From: Anaerolineae bacterium
Lineage (GTDB): Bacteria > Chloroflexota > Anaerolineae > Aggregatilineales > Phototrophicaceae
Length of the DNA: 57,581 nucleotides
Direction of reading: 5' to 3'
Assembly: GCA_022842885.1 (NCBI GenBank)
Contig: JALHOR010000025.1
Location: 1 to 57,581 of the forward strand
The notes below the pieces were generated by a model. The model was not told the DNA's origin, searched no databases, and saw only the letters and a list, made by a program, of their open reading frames with translations. Positions 49,854-57,581 of the stretch are shown here, in pieces. The position numbers were made by a program, and so were the translations under genes. Within the stretch, counting starts at the first letter, position 1, and every line of letters begins with the position of its first letter.

Positions 49854-50426
49854 ATGCATGATACTGATACATCCCTTAAAGATGCCCGCCGGATTGAGTT
49901 GCTGAATATGGCAAGTGAATTACTCGCCACCAAACCTACGGCATCGTTAGCCGAAATCGCCGAGTACGCCGGTATCGGCAAAGCCACTTTGCATCGTTAT
50001 TTTGCCAGCCGAGAAGCCTTGATTTTGGCATTGGGCTATCGGGCATTGGCACTGGTAACGCAGGCAATTTCAGCCAGTCAGCCAGAGCAAGGCAGCGCCA
50101 CGGAGGCTTTAAAACGCATTATTGAGGCGCTTGTTCCGTTAGGGGACAAATTGTATTTTCTGCTGCGCGAACCCTTATTGGAAACCCATGCGGATTTTGT
50201 GGCGGCAGAAAGTGCGTCCCAATTGCCCATCTTGGCATTGATTCAGCGCGGGCAAGCCAGTGGCGAATTTAAACACGATTTATCGGCTGAGTGGATCGTG
50301 CATTATCTGGATTATGCGCTGTTTGCCACATGGCAAAGTCTTTATGATGGCAATCTTGCCCGGCGTGATGCCGCCCGCGTGTTGATAACAACCCTCTTTG
50401 GAGGCATTGTTACCTCACCAAGTTAA
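49854..50426 (+). CDS. TetR-family transcriptional regulator
   Basis: A 190-residue regulator. The N-terminal helix-turn-helix reads ASLAEIAEYAGIGKATLHRYFASREALILALG, the TetR signature, given here in outline only: IAEYAGIGKATLHRYF at about 38-53. The C-terminal helices form a ligand-binding and dimerisation domain. It probably represses its own gene through the dyad overlapping the promoter, and perhaps the DUF418 gene that follows 104 bases downstream on the same strand. The inducer is unknown. Confidence 0.92.
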   Translation: MHDTDTSLKDARRIELLNMASELLATKPTASLAEIAEYAGIGKATLHRYFASREALILALGYRALALVTQAISASQPEQGSATEALKRIIEALVPLGDKLYFLLREPLLETHADFVAAESASQLPILALIQRGQASGEFKHDLSAEWIVHYLDYALFATWQSLYDGNLARRDAARVLITTLFGGIVTSPS

Positions 50427-50530
50427 TTCTTAAACATCGTTTACTTCACTCAACTCTATCCATTGCGAAATAACAAGCGAGACCTTGCTTGTGATGTGTT
50501 TCATATTGTTTTGGCTCAGGAGGAGTCGGC

Positions 50531-51655
50531 ATGACAACAAATTCAGTTCAACCTGTTCAAGAACGAATCGTGGTTTTGGATGTGCTGCGCGGCTTTGCAC
50601 TTTTTGGTGTGTTACTCGTGAATATGTTGGATTTTAGCGGTTCAGCACTGCGGGCAGGCACATTGGGGATGCGTGGCAGTGAGCTTGACCAACTGGTGGA
50701 TATTGGCATTGCCTTTTTCGCCGTGACCAAATTTTATTTGCTGTTTAGCTTTTTATTTGGTGTGGGCTTTGCTGTGCAAATGCGCCGCATGGAAAGCAGT
50801 GGACGCCCCTTTGTGGGCTTTTATCTGCGGCGGTTATTGGTGCTATTTAGTATCGGCATGGCACACGCGATTTTGTTGTGGGATGGCGATATTTTGCGCT
50901 TATATGCTGTCGCCGGGGTGCTGCTGCTGTTAGTCCGGCGCTTGTCTAATCGGGTGTTATTAGGCTTGGCAGTCGTTATTGCTGCCAGTGGTCTCATTTA
51001 TTTTGGTATCGTGGGCGATACGAGCCAAATGAGCGACATGATGAGCGCAGAAACCATTGCTTTATACACGCAAGGCACTTATGCCGATTTGGTGAGTCAT
51101 CGGGCAAATCAGCAAGTTATCCTCGATATTCAAATTCCGATGGTGCTGGTGATGTTTTTATTGGGCTTGGTGATTGGGCGCAACGGGTTTCTGGATAAAC
51201 CAGAGCATTATCAACCGTTTTTGCGCCGTTGGTGGAAAGGGGCGCTGGTAGTGGGCTTGATAGGCAATGGGCTATTATTGGCAGGCTATAGCGCCAGCGA
51301 TAGTTGGTTGGTGAGTATCGGCGTGCATGTGGGCGCACCTGCCCTTAGCTTTGCCTATGCCTGTTTTGTACTGCTCAATGCCGAAAAATTGGCTTGGCTT
51401 GCGCCCGTCGGACAGATGGCACTCAGCAATTATTTGTCGCATTCGTTGGTCTGTACAACGCTGTTTTATGGGTATGGCTTGGGATTATATGACCAGTTAG
51501 CGCCCACCGTCATGTTTGGTGTCGTCATATTGATTTTTGGCACTCAAATTGTGATAAGCCGGGCTTGGATGACATATTTCCGGTTTGGGGTGATGGAATG
51601 GCTCTGGCGGTCTTTGACCTATGGGCAATTTCAGCCGATACGACGAGCCGCATAA
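50531..51655 (+). CDS. DUF418/YeiB-family membrane protein
   Basis: A 374-residue protein with about nine membrane helices. The start ERIVVLDVLRGFALFGVLLVN is the characteristic opening of DUF418/YeiB proteins, followed by FYLLFSFLFGVGFAVQM and FYLRRLLVLFSIGMAHAILL. The end has GQMALSNYLSHSLVCTTLFY and the final FRFGVMEWLWRSLTYG, also diagnostic. These are acyltransferase-like membrane proteins of unclear substrate. AGGAGG precedes the ATG. It may be controlled by the TetR upstream. Confidence 0.92.
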   Translation: MTTNSVQPVQERIVVLDVLRGFALFGVLLVNMLDFSGSALRAGTLGMRGSELDQLVDIGIAFFAVTKFYLLFSFLFGVGFAVQMRRMESSGRPFVGFYLRRLLVLFSIGMAHAILLWDGDILRLYAVAGVLLLLVRRLSNRVLLGLAVVIAASGLIYFGIVGDTSQMSDMMSAETIALYTQGTYADLVSHRANQQVILDIQIPMVLVMFLLGLVIGRNGFLDKPEHYQPFLRRWWKGALVVGLIGNGLLLAGYSASDSWLVSIGVHVGAPALSFAYACFVLLNAEKLAWLAPVGQMALSNYLSHSLVCTTLFYGYGLGLYDQLAPTVMFGVVILIFGTQIVISRAWMTYFRFGVMEWLWRSLTYGQFQPIRRAA

Positions 51656-51699
51656 AAATAACATTGGGCGGATTTGTGTTCCGCCCACCAGCCTGATAT

Positions 51700-52956
51700 T
51701 TATGGCGCTGTCAAAATCGTCAGTGTTTCTTCAATCACTTCCATGCGTCCAGCGGCATTCAATGCTACCGTTACATCCCGTCCGGGGCGCATCTGTACAG
51801 AAATAGAGGCTTGTTCGCGGCTGCCGGGACCCGTGCCAGCCAAATAAGCGATAAACGCAGTAGAACGACTCGGTAAGGTAAAATATTCGGTGGTCGTTCC
51901 CGGCGCAAAATTATCCACCAATAAATTATTGCCGGGGCGATAATACAAGGCGACACTCTCTGCCCGCTGATTGACGAACCGAATGCGCGTCAAATCCTGC
52001 TCGCTCATCAGAACCATGAGTTTTGCTGTAACGCCACTGGTGCCGCCGCCGATAATAAAGAGTGTATACGTCGTATTGGCAGCAAAATCCAGCGCGACCG
52101 GTTCACTATAGGCATTCCCCTCAGCAGTCACAATTTGGAGTTGATAGCTGCCGGGCGTGGCATTGGTATCTTGTGTTCCCACATACGATAACCCTCTAGC
52201 GAAGCGTGTGCCATCGCTGGCTTCGACACCCAAACGAACTCCCGGAATCATGTTCACCACGCGCACCCGCGCTGAATCGTTATATTCATTGCGCGTGACG
52301 GAAATCGGCTCGACTAAAAACGAAAAGTTGCTCTGCAAGCCAATCGCCAACATAATCCACGAACTATTGGCAGTGAAGCCCCGCCGATCACGTACCAGTT
52401 CCGCGCCCAATTCTGACCGAATAATAAATGTTTCTTGGTCAGAGTTCATCAGAACAAAATCGGTTGCTTCGCCAAAATCCAACCCGGCAACCAGCGGCGT
52501 ATTGCCCATCGATTCCATAAAAATATCAATAGGTCCTGTATCCGCCGATGTGTGCGCGAACCGCACGAAAGCAATGCCTTTGGTGGGGTCTATTTGCGGC
52601 GCATTCACCGTATATGGGGCGCTGCTATCGCTAGAAGTTGCCACCGTTTCAGTCGGCACGGGCGCAGCCGTATTTTCGGCAGGTGCGGCAGGCAGGGGCG
52701 TGGCTGTTGCTGGCTGCGCAGACTCAGGGGCTGTTGCTTCCGCTGGCGTGCTTAATTCGCACAGGCTCATCAACGTTTGAGCAGCATTGATGAGGGCAAC
52801 GGCAGTCGCTGAATTGCCCGCTTCCAACGCCACTCGCGCTTGGTCAAGCGTGGCGCTAGCATCTTTGACCGCCTGCAAACAATCCACACTTTGCGCTTGT
52901 ACCACCGAAAACGGCAGCACAAGACAGATGATTAAAAACAACATCAAACGTTGCAT
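51700..52956 (-). CDS. Secreted protein with DUF4397-like repeats
   Basis: A ~418-residue protein starting at the ATG at 52956, seven bases after AAAGGA, with signal peptide LMLFLIICLVLPFSVVQAQ. A ~45-residue helical region with two Cys follows (CLQAVKDASATLDQ), then an Ala/Pro/Thr-rich linker, then DUF4397-like domains (VRFAHTSADTGPIDIFM, VRVVNMIPGVRLGVEA, IRFVNQRAESVALYYR). The domain is common in secreted bacterial proteins and of unknown function. No catalytic residues stand out. It is followed by a strand change towards DUF418, and its promoter side faces the MFS gene. Confidence 0.82.
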   Translation of the reverse strand: MQRLMLFLIICLVLPFSVVQAQSVDCLQAVKDASATLDQARVALEAGNSATAVALINAAQTLMSLCELSTPAEATAPESAQPATATPLPAAPAENTAAPVPTETVATSSDSSAPYTVNAPQIDPTKGIAFVRFAHTSADTGPIDIFMESMGNTPLVAGLDFGEATDFVLMNSDQETFIIRSELGAELVRDRRGFTANSSWIMLAIGLQSNFSFLVEPISVTRNEYNDSARVRVVNMIPGVRLGVEASDGTRFARGLSYVGTQDTNATPGSYQLQIVTAEGNAYSEPVALDFAANTTYTLFIIGGGTSGVTAKLMVLMSEQDLTRIRFVNQRAESVALYYRPGNNLLVDNFAPGTTTEYFTLPSRSTAFIAYLAGTGPGSREQASISVQMRPGRDVTVALNAAGRMEVIEETLTILTAP

Positions 52957-53050
52957 ATGATTATCCTTTGTGAATATATCTTTAATAGAAAACCGCTGCT
53001 TCTCATCGAATGTGGCAATTTTTCTTACGTTGCTATTCGTAAATTCTGTT

Positions 53051-53080
53051 TGTAGTGTCGAGGCATGCCTCGACACTACA
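53051..53080. repeat. Perfect 30-bp palindrome
   Basis: TGTAGTGTCGAGGCA and its exact reverse complement sit back to back with no spacer, followed by AAAAAA. It lies between the MFS stop and the next gene. A complete 15-bp-arm palindrome is unlikely by chance. It is more like a dispersed insertion or replication-related element than a terminator, since the T-run is on the wrong side for the MFS gene. Confidence 0.6.
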
Positions 53081-53103
53081 AAAAACTTGTTTTCGGATAA
53101 GGG

Positions 53104-54648
53104 CTACGTCACAGGTTTTTTGACAAGCTGTGGCTCAATCCATATCAACGCCAACAGCGCACTCAGCCAGCTTAAACCAGTAGCAATCCACATCATGATA
53201 CGAAATGTTGCCACAAAAGAGGTGTCTATGGCATTGTGTGCCTGTACAGTCATCTCGGCATCGGTCATGTCTGGAACAACCGTCTCCGCTAAGTTGCCAG
53301 CATCCGCCAACATGGCGGCTTTTATATCGTCCGGCAATGCCAAAGTATCGAGTTGAGTTGCCAATGTACTTGCAAAAATAACCAACGCTAGCCCGCCCAT
53401 AATTGCCGTCGCCAGAACGCCTGCGGCACGCGAAATTGCGTTATTAATGCCAGACGCGACCCCGGCATTGTGCGATGGCAAGGCGCTCATCACGGTGGTT
53501 GTTAAGGGTGCGACCAAAATGCCCAAGCCAAGCCCCATAAGCAGCACGCCGGGAAAATAGGTTGTCCAATAGTCTGCCATGCCTTGCGTTACACCCGGCA
53601 GCGATAATGCCGCAAAACCACAGCCAACAATGACTGGACCCACTGTGAGGGGCAAGCGTGCGCCATACTTGCCAATCAAGCCACCTGCCCACCGCGAGAG
53701 CAAAATTAACAACAGCGAAATAGGCAAAAATGCTGCGCCTGCTGCCGCCGCCGAATAACCTTGCACTTGCACCAGATTTAACGGCACAAAAAATAACGCC
53801 GCCCCCAACGCGCCATACAAAAATAACGTCAGCAAATTGGCACCGCCAAACGTGCGTGACCGAAATAGCGTCAATGGCATCATCGGATGCGAACTGCGGG
53901 CTTCGACAAAGACAAACAGCACCGAGAAAACAACGCCCGCGATGAGTGCCACTAAACCCATGCCACCAAATTCGCTCGTGCGTCCAATTTCGGTTGCGCC
54001 ATACACAATGCCCGCCAAGCCCAACGTAATCAAAATCGCGCCGGGATAATCCAAGTCCCGTGGCGCTTCTTCATCGCGGCTTTCTGGCACCACCCGCAGC
54101 GTCCATAATGCGATTGCCGCTAAGGGCAGCACCAACAAGAAAATCGCCCGCCATAAGCCATTATCCGCGAAAAAGCCGCCTAATGTGGGTCCAATCACTG
54201 AGGTCATCGTCGTAAATGCTGACCATGTGCCGATAGCTTTGCCCCGCGCTTCGCCTTCAAAATAAGCGGCAATAATCGCCAGACTGCCCGGCACCATCAG
54301 CGCCCCGCCCACGCCCTGCACTGCTCGCGCTGCAATGAGTAAATTGGTGGACGGCGCAAGCCCACAGGCTACGGACGCCGCCGTAAAAATGAGGATGCCT
54401 ATCATAAAAATGCGCTTGCGCCCATAATGATCGCCCAATGAACCGCCGACCAGAATTAACGCGCCCAACAGCAGTTGAAAGCTATTCACAATCCACAGCA
54501 AATCCACTCCGGTTGCGTTTAAATCACCTTGGATAGCCGGCAGTGCGGCATTCAATGACCCTTGCATAATAAAAGCCATGCTGGATGCACAAATGGTCGC
54601 AACCAACACATAGAACCCAACGCTGTCCCCTCTTTTGGGTTTCGCCAT
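53104..54648 (-). CDS. MFS drug exporter, DHA2 (EmrB/QacA) family
   Basis: A 514-residue, probably 14-helix antiporter. Family motifs are FIMQGSLNAALPAIQ in helix 1, SFQLLLGALILVGGSLGDHYGRKR (motif A, shown only as GGSLGDHYGRKR), AVQGVGGALMVPGSLAII in helix 4-5, and GPTLGGFFADNGLWR with the motif C Gly-Pro. It should exchange protons for cationic or amphipathic compounds. GAGG lies just before the ATG. Its expected regulator would be of TetR or MerR type; a TetR gene lies 4 kb away, not adjacent. Confidence 0.92.
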   Translation of the reverse strand: MAKPKRGDSVGFYVLVATICASSMAFIMQGSLNAALPAIQGDLNATGVDLLWIVNSFQLLLGALILVGGSLGDHYGRKRIFMIGILIFTAASVACGLAPSTNLLIAARAVQGVGGALMVPGSLAIIAAYFEGEARGKAIGTWSAFTTMTSVIGPTLGGFFADNGLWRAIFLLVLPLAAIALWTLRVVPESRDEEAPRDLDYPGAILITLGLAGIVYGATEIGRTSEFGGMGLVALIAGVVFSVLFVFVEARSSHPMMPLTLFRSRTFGGANLLTLFLYGALGAALFFVPLNLVQVQGYSAAAAGAAFLPISLLLILLSRWAGGLIGKYGARLPLTVGPVIVGCGFAALSLPGVTQGMADYWTTYFPGVLLMGLGLGILVAPLTTTVMSALPSHNAGVASGINNAISRAAGVLATAIMGGLALVIFASTLATQLDTLALPDDIKAAMLADAGNLAETVVPDMTDAEMTVQAHNAIDTSFVATFRIMMWIATGLSWLSALLALIWIEPQLVKKPVT

Positions 54649-54750
54649 ACTGCCTCAATGGTCTGATGTGGTTTGATAACGATGGCTGTAAATATGCCAT
54701 CGGGGGTTATAATAGCGGTTTCTTGATGTCATCACAACTTGCGAGGCTTT

Positions 54751-55953
54751 ATGACACACTTTGATTTTGATACAGTGATTCCGCGCCGCGCTACCCACAG
54801 CGCCAAATGGGCTTATTTTGATGAAGATGTGCTGCCGATGTGGGTTGCCGATATGGATTTTATGTCACCGCCTGCCGTGCTGGAACATGTTCATGAGCGC
54901 ATCAATCATGGCATTTTTGGCTATACGCTGGATTATCCTGAACTCCGTGAAACCATCGCTAGCCGGATGCAGCGACTTTATCAATGGGATGTTAAACCGG
55001 AAGACATTGTATTTGTGCCGGGCATGGTCACGGCATTAAATCTATTTGCCCGCACTTATGGCAAAAATGGCGATGGCATTTTGATGCAAACACCGGTTTA
55101 TGGGCCCTTTTTAACCGTGCCACCGAATAATGGACGCTTTGCTGTCATGGCAGATTTGCGATCTGTGCCAACCGGCGATTGTACGTTTACATATGAGATA
55201 GATTTTGACGTTTTTGAAAAAGCCATCACCCCACAAACAACCTCGTTTTTTCTGTGTAATCCGCATAATCCGGGCGGGCGGGCTTTCACTGAAAGCGAGT
55301 TACAGCAAATTGCTAATATTTGCCTCAAACACAAATTGCTCATTTGCGCGGATGAAATCCACAGCGATTTATTATTAAATGGCACTAAACATATTCCGAT
55401 AGCGTCGTTATCGCCGGAAATCGCGCAGAATACCGTCACGCTCATCGCCCCTAGCAAAACTTATAATATGCCGGGCTTATCCTGTTCGATTGCGATTATC
55501 CAAAACAAAGAGTTACGCCACCAATTTGAGATGGCAAATCGCAACATGGGGCTGCATGTCAATATTGTGGGGTTAGTGGGGGCAACTGCCGCGTATCAAC
55601 ATGGTGATGAATGGTTGGCGGCACTGCTGGATTATCTGAGCGCAAACCGCGACATATTGGTGGCATACGTTCAAGACCATTTGCCGATGTTGAAAACCAC
55701 TGTCCCCGACGCAACCTATCTGGCATGGCTGGATTGCAGTGCCTTGGCATTGCCGGAGAACATGGGCGCATCCGAATATTTTGTCAAAGAAGGGCGATTA
55801 GCGTTGAATCCCGGTACTTTTTTTGGCACAGGTTATGACCGTTTTGTGCGCTTGAATTTTGGCTGTCCGCGCTCATTATTGATGGATGGCTTGGAACGCC
55901 TGAAAACTGCCATTGAAAAAACCAGTGTGGCGGTTGGTTCTGGACAAATGTGA
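54751..55953 (+). CDS. MalY/PatB-type PLP-dependent aminotransferase (C-S lyase)
   Basis: A 400-residue fold-type I PLP enzyme of the MalY/PatB group, which cleaves cystathionine or cysteine conjugates. It starts FDFDTVIPRRATHSAKW and MWVADMDF, the group's N-terminal signatures. CNPHNPGGRAF and ICADEIHSDLL supply the PLP contacts, APSKTYNMPGL the Schiff-base lysine, and FVRLNFGCPRSLL the Arg that holds the substrate carboxylate. The ATG at 54751 is preferred to a TTG four codons upstream. It may make homocysteine for methionine synthesis. A strong terminator follows. Confidence 0.93.
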   Translation: MTHFDFDTVIPRRATHSAKWAYFDEDVLPMWVADMDFMSPPAVLEHVHERINHGIFGYTLDYPELRETIASRMQRLYQWDVKPEDIVFVPGMVTALNLFARTYGKNGDGILMQTPVYGPFLTVPPNNGRFAVMADLRSVPTGDCTFTYEIDFDVFEKAITPQTTSFFLCNPHNPGGRAFTESELQQIANICLKHKLLICADEIHSDLLLNGTKHIPIASLSPEIAQNTVTLIAPSKTYNMPGLSCSIAIIQNKELRHQFEMANRNMGLHVNIVGLVGATAAYQHGDEWLAALLDYLSANRDILVAYVQDHLPMLKTTVPDATYLAWLDCSALALPENMGASEYFVKEGRLALNPGTFFGTGYDRFVRLNFGCPRSLLMDGLERLKTAIEKTSVAVGSGQM

Positions 55954-56102
55954 AAATGCTCCTACAATGTGAACTATGATACATTTCAATGGCACATCAC
56001 TTCTCTCCTTTGTTTTGATGACATGCACCTTGGGCGTTCCTATTTCACGCGCCCGATAGCTATTAGTCAATCACTTTCTAAAGTCTTAGTGAGTTCACAA
56101 TC

Positions 56103-56128
56103 AAAAACGGGCGCAGTTGCCCGTTTTT
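56103..56128 (+). terminator. Terminator after the MalY-type gene
   Basis: AAAAACGGGC (56103-56112) and GCCCGTTTTT (56119-56128) pair over ten bases around GCAGTT. The A/T runs make it efficient in either direction. It lies 150 bases after the stop and before the ABC-F gene. Confidence 0.9.
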
Positions 56129-56197
56129 GCGTTCTGTTTATTTTCATGTCACGCACGGGTGATTTGCGCCTTATCGAATTATCGAAAGGGAAACACC

Positions 56198-57581
56198 ATG
56201 CACATCATTCATCTGCACCATGTTACGGTCAATTATACAGGGCGTGACATCTTCAAAGATTTGACGCTAGTTATTGGCAGCCGTGACCGCACGGGGCTTG
56301 TGGGTCCCAATGGCGCGGGCAAATCTTCAATTTTGCGACTCATTACGGGCGCTATCAAACCGGATAGTGGGCAAATTATCATCCAAAATGGCATTCATAT
56401 TGGCTATTTGCAGCAAGATGTCGAACTGACGGCGGGCAATACGCTGTATCAGGAAGCGATGCTGCTGCCGCCACAACTTGCCGCTTTGGAACAAGAACTC
56501 CAAGCCATTGAACAGCACATCGCCAACCCGGATGTTTACAGCGATTCAGTCACATTATCAACGGCGCTGGAAAAACAGGATGCTTTGCTGAAACAATATG
56601 ACCGACTGAATGGCACACGGCACACAGCGCAAGTCAAAAAATTGTTAGCGCAGTTGGGCTTTTGCGAAGATGATTACGAGTTGCCTGTGGAGGCACTCAG
56701 CGGGGGACAGAAAAAATTGCTGGCGTTGGTACGCTTGGCGGTGGCTGCTCCTGATGTATTGCTCTTGGATGAACCGGATAATCATCTGGATATGATTGGA
56801 AAACAACATTTGGAACGCTTCATCCATGCGTATCCCGGTGCCGTCTGGATTGTCTCGCATGACCGCTATTTGCTGGATGAAGTGGCGACACAAATTCTGG
56901 AACTGGAAAATGGCAAAATCACCACCTATCACGGCAACTATACGGCGTATACCACGCAGCGCGAACTAGGACGTTTGCGCCAACAGCAGCAATATGTGGC
57001 ACAGCAAAAAGAGATTGCTCGCATTGAAGCCGCCATTGCCCGCTTTGAATTATGGGCAAGCATGGTGGTGGATGAACGCCATATCAAACAGGCACGCTCA
57101 CGCCGCAAAATGTTAGACCGCATGGAAGAACGTGGCGACATCATTGAAAAAGTGACTGATGCCAAAAAACTCGGTTTTGAGCTTTCCGGCTGGCGTGGCA
57201 GCAGCAAAGTCTTAGACATGCATAATGTGGCGATGGCATTTGACGATGAGTTGTTGTTCTGCGATGTCAATTTCACGATTCGGCATGGTGAGCGTATTGG
57301 CTTAGTGGGTGCGAATGGCGCGGGTAAATCGGTCTTATTCAAGCTGATTCTGGAAGAATATACACCCTACGAAGGGCTTATCAAAGTGGGTCCCAGCGTC
57401 AAAATTGGCTATTATTCGCAGGAGCATCAAACACTGACAGCATGGCTGGATAAGACGCCATTAGATTTGGTGATTAAACACAAAGACGGCGGCGAAGGGC
57501 AGGCGGTCTCCTTCCTGATGAAAATGCTGTTTAAATATGACCAAGTGCGCCAACCGATTCGGACGCTGAGTGGTGGGGAAC
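56198..57581 (+). CDS. ABC-F ATPase, 3' end cut by window
   Basis: 461 codons are visible with no stop; the gene runs off the right edge. AAAGGG precedes the ATG. Two ABC domains are present: the first has Walker A GLVGPNGAGKSS, signature ALSGGQKKLLALVRLAV and Walker B LLLDEPDNHLD; the second has LVGANGAGKSVLF and the start of its signature (TLSGGE) at the edge. A long charged linker (AIARFELWASMVVDER, KQARSRRKMLDRMEE) joins them, as in ribosome-acting ABC-F proteins (EttA/ARE class). The usual DEPTNHLD is DEPDNHLD in domain one. It may be a translation factor or protect the ribosome from antibiotics. Confidence 0.93.
   Translation, partial: MHIIHLHHVTVNYTGRDIFKDLTLVIGSRDRTGLVGPNGAGKSSILRLITGAIKPDSGQIIIQNGIHIGYLQQDVELTAGNTLYQEAMLLPPQLAALEQELQAIEQHIANPDVYSDSVTLSTALEKQDALLKQYDRLNGTRHTAQVKKLLAQLGFCEDDYELPVEALSGGQKKLLALVRLAVAAPDVLLLDEPDNHLDMIGKQHLERFIHAYPGAVWIVSHDRYLLDEVATQILELENGKITTYHGNYTAYTTQRELGRLRQQQQYVAQQKEIARIEAAIARFELWASMVVDERHIKQARSRRKMLDRMEERGDIIEKVTDAKKLGFELSGWRGSSKVLDMHNVAMAFDDELLFCDVNFTIRHGERIGLVGANGAGKSVLFKLILEEYTPYEGLIKVGPSVKIGYYSQEHQTLTAWLDKTPLDLVIKHKDGGEGQAVSFLMKMLFKYDQVRQPIRTLSGGE

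Noticed and set aside
55969..56247. A 92-codon frame overlapping the start of the ABC-F gene
   Set aside because: It spans a strong terminator and overlaps the ABC-F start in another frame; no ribosome site or motif.

Overview
The window is most likely from a Chloroflexota bacterium (Anaerolineae-like), probably a free-living aerobe; this is an inference from gene content, with no rRNA to confirm it. The pointers are very large Ser/Thr-kinase proteins fused to STAND, WD40 or T/P-rich ectodomains, many secreted proteins with short signal peptides ending in AQ and Thr/Pro/Ala-rich linkers, a giant secreted RHS/YD-repeat protein, a caa3-type oxidase cluster, and intergenic DNA full of heptad repeats and small REP-like hairpins. 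Base composition looks moderate and fairly even, apart from an AT-rich toxin-antitoxin pair and part of the LysM gene.

Layout. 1-5.5 kb: a partial zinc-ribbon protein, a Tat-exported flavin amine oxidase, a secreted HELHH metallopeptidase-like protein, and a CheW/MCP pair. 5.5-13.4 kb: one 2634-aa RHS protein on the minus strand. 13.5-18.6 kb: D-aminoacyl-tRNA deacylase and a 1458-aa degenerate kinase-like receptor. 18.7-21.4 kb: a VapBC-like pair running into a hexapeptide acyltransferase and a GT-C glycosyltransferase. 21.4-25.8 kb: a secreted multi-LysM protein, a repeat- and remnant-bearing gap, and a MerR regulator with a 19-bp-spacer promoter, divergent from a sugar-phosphate isomerase family protein. 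25.8-27.7 kb: a small protein, SigZ and ArsM. 27.7-30.7 kb: a cobalamin riboswitch with terminator ahead of a B12-type binding protein and permease; no ATPase gene is present, and the gap between the two genes holds heptad repeats and an IS200/IS605-like hairpin remnant.

30.8-35.5 kb: a kinase-LuxR-nSTAND-TM-WD40 protein. 35.6-43.4 kb (minus strand): a caa3 oxidase cluster in the order COX2-cytochrome c fusion, COX1, COX3, an unknown membrane protein, a second COX3, COX4, and another unknown membrane protein. Its COX2 carries an unusual low-complexity plus SH3-like insertion just before the CuA loop. Its spacers hold REP-like hairpins with compensatory changes and heptad arrays. 43.7-48.4 kb: small membrane, HEAT-repeat, PspC-like, SH3/CARDB secreted, DinB-like and FKBP proteins. 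48.4-48.7 kb: two tRNA-Ser genes (TGA, GCT) and a terminator, followed by a convergent HNH endonuclease with duplicated zinc-ribbon modules. 49.8-57.6 kb: TetR and DUF418 genes, a DUF4397-like secreted protein, an MFS exporter, a MalY/PatB-type PLP enzyme, and an ABC-F ATPase cut by the window end.

The genes combine respiration (caa3), corrinoid uptake, arsenic methylation and drug efflux with a large set of envelope or secreted recognition proteins (RHS, LysM, SH3, WD40, kinase receptors). No CRISPR array, integrated phage or intact insertion sequence is visible.
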